Shown here piece after piece: positions 61,801-64,000 of a stretch of 64,000 nucleotides of DNA. Numbering within the stretch: position 1 is the first letter of the stretch; every line of letters begins with the position of its first letter. The stretch is from Pholis gunnellus (taxonomy: Eukaryota > Chordata > Actinopteri > Perciformes > Pholidae), in contig OU342820.1 of NCBI GenBank assembly GCA_910591455.2, forward strand, positions 186,001 to 250,000, in the 5' to 3' direction. A program made the translations under genes and the position numbers. The notes beneath the pieces are model-generated. The model was not told the origin of the DNA. It saw nothing but the letters and a program-made list of their open reading frames with translations, and searched no databases.

Positions 61801-63732
61801 GTTCGGTTCGTCATGCGTACCGAACCGTGAGCCTCGTACCGAACGGTTCAATACGAATACGCGTATTGTTACACCCCTAGTGTATATGTATATATACATA
61901 TACGTATATATACATATATATATATATATTTGAGCGTAACTTTGGGCTAGCTCTTAACAAGAGCTTAACAAGAGCTAGCCCACACAACCTGTATGTGCGC
62001 AAATATTGTTCTTGCAAAAATACCCTTCAATATCATATAATGTTGATCCTAATTAAAACATATTTTGGTGAATAAAAAGTGAGAATCATCAGGCCATGTC
62101 TTAAACGGGCGTACAGCTGCTTGAGTCCCTTTTAAAAACGCTGTCTCAGCGCATCGCTGACCTGCTGGTTTCTGCGTTGTCGGGCTCCGAGTGCGGTTGC
62201 TCAACATCAACACTGAGCGAGGCCATGGCACTGACCGTCTCTGCCTCGTCCTTCTCCGATTGGCCCTGAGCCCCCAGGGGGTCATCCAATAGCGAGTGGC
62301 CACTCGTCTGAGACAAACTCTGGAGACACGACCAGTGTTTATCTGTAGGAGGGATGGAGAGACAGAGGGATGAAGGCGTGCTGTAGCTTCACATCATTGT
62401 GTATATCTGGTGTGTGTGTTTCTTACTCTGGATCTCTATTACTCTCTCCAGTGAGGCCCAAGCTTTTGGACATGGCTTCTCCTGAGGCCACTGAAACACT
62501 GAGTCACACTGAGAGAGACAGAGAACGTGTGTTAACAGAAAGATCAGCCTGTGTATTTTATGTTTTTAAGAAATACATCCAGCAAACACAGTGCTGACCA
62601 CGAGGACTGACTGGAGGCTTCTCGACCTTTAAGTCTCATCTGCCTGCGCCGACACTGCTGTGTCTAAAGGAGTAGTTCGACATTTTAGGGGAAATCGCTT
62701 ATTCACTGTCCCTCCCAGAGTCAGGTGAGAAGATAAACAGGAATCTTGAGTGTTATGAATGGCGTGTTTAGCCTAGCTTAGCATAATGATCAAAAGCAGG
62801 AGGGGAAAAAAGCTTGCCTGGCTCTATTGAAAGTGAGCTTGGCTCATGATTGGCTCGGCCGGGTGTGTGGGTGGGAGTAATAAACAGGTGTTTACCAGTG
62901 AGCTTTAGAGGTGTTGGTAGGTGTATTTTTCAACTTTGAACAGAACCAGGCTAACCGTTTACACGTTTCCAATCTTTATGCTAAGCTACGCTAACCAAGT
63001 CCTGAGTCTGAAAATAAAAATAAGCTCATTTCCCAACATGTTGAACTGCTCCTTTAACATTCAAATGGACAATAACGTTGTACTGAGAAGTAACGCTGGC
63101 TGACTGTTTGTACTAGTTAAAGACTGAGTACTTGTCTTACTGGCGGTAAGACAAGTAAAAAGGGGTGGATGAATAATCACGAGAGTGATATATAGTTTGC
63201 TTCTTAGCAGAAGGTTTAATGTTCATCAACAACAAAAAACACAGGGCAAAAAAAAGATCGCGGGTATTTTTCTAACGCCACTTGGCGGAGATCAAAGCAA
63301 TCGATCCCCGACTCGAGATCAAGACCACACTGTAGATCACAGTTTAACACTACGTATCTCAACTCGTACAATTCAGAACAAAGCAACCGATGCAAGAAAA
63401 CACAATATTATTTCAACCACGTATTCATGTGTGATGAGTCCTATCAATCACATTCAATACAATACACCATCAAATTACTATTTCCCTTAATTTATAAAAG
63501 TGCATGTTTTCCAACTTGTCACAGTGCCATAATTCCATATTATTCACAGAAATATTGGACAATCAGCCAAGAATAATTATCTGTCTCTCTCACCGGGTCT
63601 CCCAGAAGCGCGGCGACACAGGCCTCCGATGCGTCACAGATGGCCGTGAGGTCATGACCGCCCTCCAGCGCCATAACAACGCGGCCGCCCGCCAGACCCA
63701 TCAGCAGCTGCGTTAACTGACCAAAACCTGCC

Positions 63733-63771
<39 letters not shown>

Positions 63772-64000
63772 GTCACAGTTAAGAAACACTGAATACAAAG
63801 TATTTAGTAGTCACGCAGCAGAGATGTTGGCGTTCAAAGAATTGTCTCGGTTAGGGGTCACCGCGGTGACCGGTGTAGCACTCACACTTGGCGGAGACGT
63901 TGTATCCTCCCAGAGGAGACTGATGACCCTCCACAGCGTCAAAGCCCGCGGACACCAGGACCACGTCTGGACTGAACTGCTCTGCGATGGGCATCACTAC
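58268..64000 (-). CDS. hdac5: Class IIa histone deacetylase, C-terminal part (HDAC5-like)
   Basis: Minus-strand exons: 63886 to beyond 64000 (VVMPIAEQFSPDVVLVSAGF, DAVEGHQSPLGGYNVSAK), 63594-63727 (FGQLTQLLMGLAGG, LEGGHDLTAICDASEACVAA), 62427-62508 (ending SLERVIEIQ; acceptor could be at 62491), 62162-62342 (KHWSCLQ, DEAETVSAMASLSVDVEQP) and 58268-58307 (STEEPMEEEPVL, stop). Phases agree throughout. The first two exons are the end of the deacetylase domain; the glycine-rich GGH loop of the active site is present. The acidic tail EEPMEEEPVL matches the nuclear export signal of HDAC4/5/9. These proteins are signal-regulated corepressors that bind MEF2 and shuttle between nucleus and cytoplasm. 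KHWSC favours HDAC5, while SVDVEQP recalls HDAC9, so the paralogue is not certain. The gene continues past the window edge. Confidence 0.88.
58451..58816. mobile_element. Short Tc1-type element with CACTACC(A/G)TTCAAAAGTTTGG ends
   Basis: Left end CACTACCATTCAAAAGTTTG and right end CCCCAAACTTTTGAACGGTAGTG are reverse complements (one change). It sits in a (TA)n tract, with TA on both sides. At 366 bp there is no transposase, so this is a deleted derivative of the Tc1/mariner group. Confidence 0.85.
58904..60341 (+). mobile_element. Tc1 transposon in the last intron of the deacetylase gene
   Basis: Ends CAGTTGTGTGAAAAAGTGTT and, inverted, AACACTTTTTCACACAACTG. The terminal repeats are about 200 bp long with an inner copy of TGTGTGAAAAAGTGATTGCC on the left and its complement on the right, the IR/DR layout of fish Tc1 elements. 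Right flank is TA, left flank CA. It lies between TA-rich microsatellites. Confidence 0.92.
59144..60122 (+). pseudogene. Nearly intact Tc1 transposase with N-terminal loss and one frameshift
   Basis: An uninterrupted 301-codon frame (59144-60049) covers most of the protein: SGKGYKAISKALGLQRTTVR (DNA-binding), GRPTRITPRAQQRLIQEV, then the catalytic stations LWTDETKVELFG, LQQDNDPKHTSK and SPDLNTIEMLWHDLK with D, D and E all present. About 20 N-terminal residues usual for the family have no counterpart upstream. Near 60030 a one-base gain shifts the frame; the family's ending (RLIASYRKRLIAVVAAK) continues in the next frame to 60122. The P of the usual DLNPIE is T here. Probably inactive but recent. 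Confidence 0.9.
60404..61879 (-). mobile_element. hAT element with TAGGGGTGTAACGGTTC ends
   Basis: Left end TAGGGGTGTAACGGTTCACA, right end GTTACACCCCTA, and a perfect 8-bp duplication GTGTATAT (60396-60403, 61880-61887). Subterminal CGGTTCGGTACG motifs are abundant. It holds remnants of a minus-strand transposase. Confidence 0.92.
60713..61470 (-). pseudogene. Relic hAT (ZBED-like) transposase
   Basis: 61213-61470 reads as a BED-type zinc-finger end (MVCRICYTSV, then NTSNMLTHLRRHHRS: CxxC and HxxxxH ligands) running into KAITTAIGPFIAADMRPDAV. 60713-60934 reads VPVTTDN-like TTDNARNIVNAAGAAG, IGCFAHVINPASHKA and LLAKIRKIVTFFHRSTTAVK, the core of the same protein family. The two parts are in different frames and the C-terminal dimerisation domain is missing. 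Confidence 0.8.
61944..61981. repeat. 12-bp inverted repeat
   Basis: GGGCTAGCTCTT (61944-61955) and AAGAGCTAGCCC (61970-61981), with CTTAACAAGAG tandemly repeated between. Lies in the last intron of the deacetylase gene. Confidence 0.7.
62666..63055. repeat. Short terminal-inverted-repeat element in a deacetylase intron
   Basis: AAAGGAGTAGTTCGACATTT on the left and, inverted, AAAGGAGCAGTTCAACATGT from the right end. Inner motifs TAGCCTAGCTTAGCATAATG and CTTTATGCTAAGCTACGCTA are themselves inverted. No target duplication is visible. A common fish non-autonomous repeat, probably a DNA-transposon derivative. Confidence 0.7.
63736..63769. repeat. (CA)n microsatellite in a deacetylase intron
   Basis: About 17 CA units, only nine bases from the 3' splice site of the exon at 63594-63727. 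On the transcript strand they read as a TG run just upstream of the acceptor. Confidence 0.9.

Overview
The window is nuclear DNA from a ray-finned fish, most likely a spiny-rayed (acanthomorph/percomorph) teleost. The reasons are intron-split vertebrate genes (pex12, spdl1, a class IIa histone deacetylase), many long dinucleotide microsatellites, and dense Tc1/mariner, hAT and Harbinger-type elements plus short repeat families of a kind common in percomorph genomes. No prokaryotic or organellar features, tRNA genes or CRISPR arrays were found. All gene models were assembled by eye from reading frames, splice signals and remembered family sequences; no alignment was run.

Layout. 1-9147: head-to-tail array of a non-coding repeat of about 2.85 kb (one partial and three further units, one of them internally deleted). 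9148-15986: repeat-rich spacer with one weak candidate for a tiny secreted-protein gene on the minus strand (9891-10915). 15987-21345: a five-coding-exon minus-strand gene for a single-pass leucine-rich-repeat membrane protein (360 aa) that I cannot assign to a named family. 22.6-28.9 kb: pex12 on the plus strand, complete in three coding exons (358 aa), with a composite hAT/Harbinger-type insertion in intron 2. 29.9-43.96 kb: spdl1 (Spindly) on the plus strand, thirteen coding exons (556 aa), ending in a CAQQ farnesylation box; intron 4 holds a Tc1 element that itself carries a hAT element.

44.06-51.31 kb: AT-rich 24-bp/19-bp satellite, interrupted by two near-identical hAT derivatives with 8-bp target duplications; one of these contains a solo LTR with a 5-bp duplication. 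A third satellite block preserves the empty insertion site. 51.3-53.4 kb: further repeats. 53.45-64 kb: the 3' end of a class IIa histone deacetylase (HDAC5-like) on the minus strand, with a probable 4.8-kb 3' UTR. Its last 13-codon exon (EPMEEEPVL tail) is separated from the rest by a 3.85-kb intron loaded with two Tc1-type elements and a hAT.

The host genes do not form a pathway: PEX12 works in peroxisomal import, Spindly at the kinetochore with dynein, and the deacetylase in transcriptional repression. The most informative parts of the window are the datable nested insertions, the satellite with its filled and empty hAT sites, the possible retained-intron isoform of the deacetylase, and the unassigned secreted and membrane proteins.
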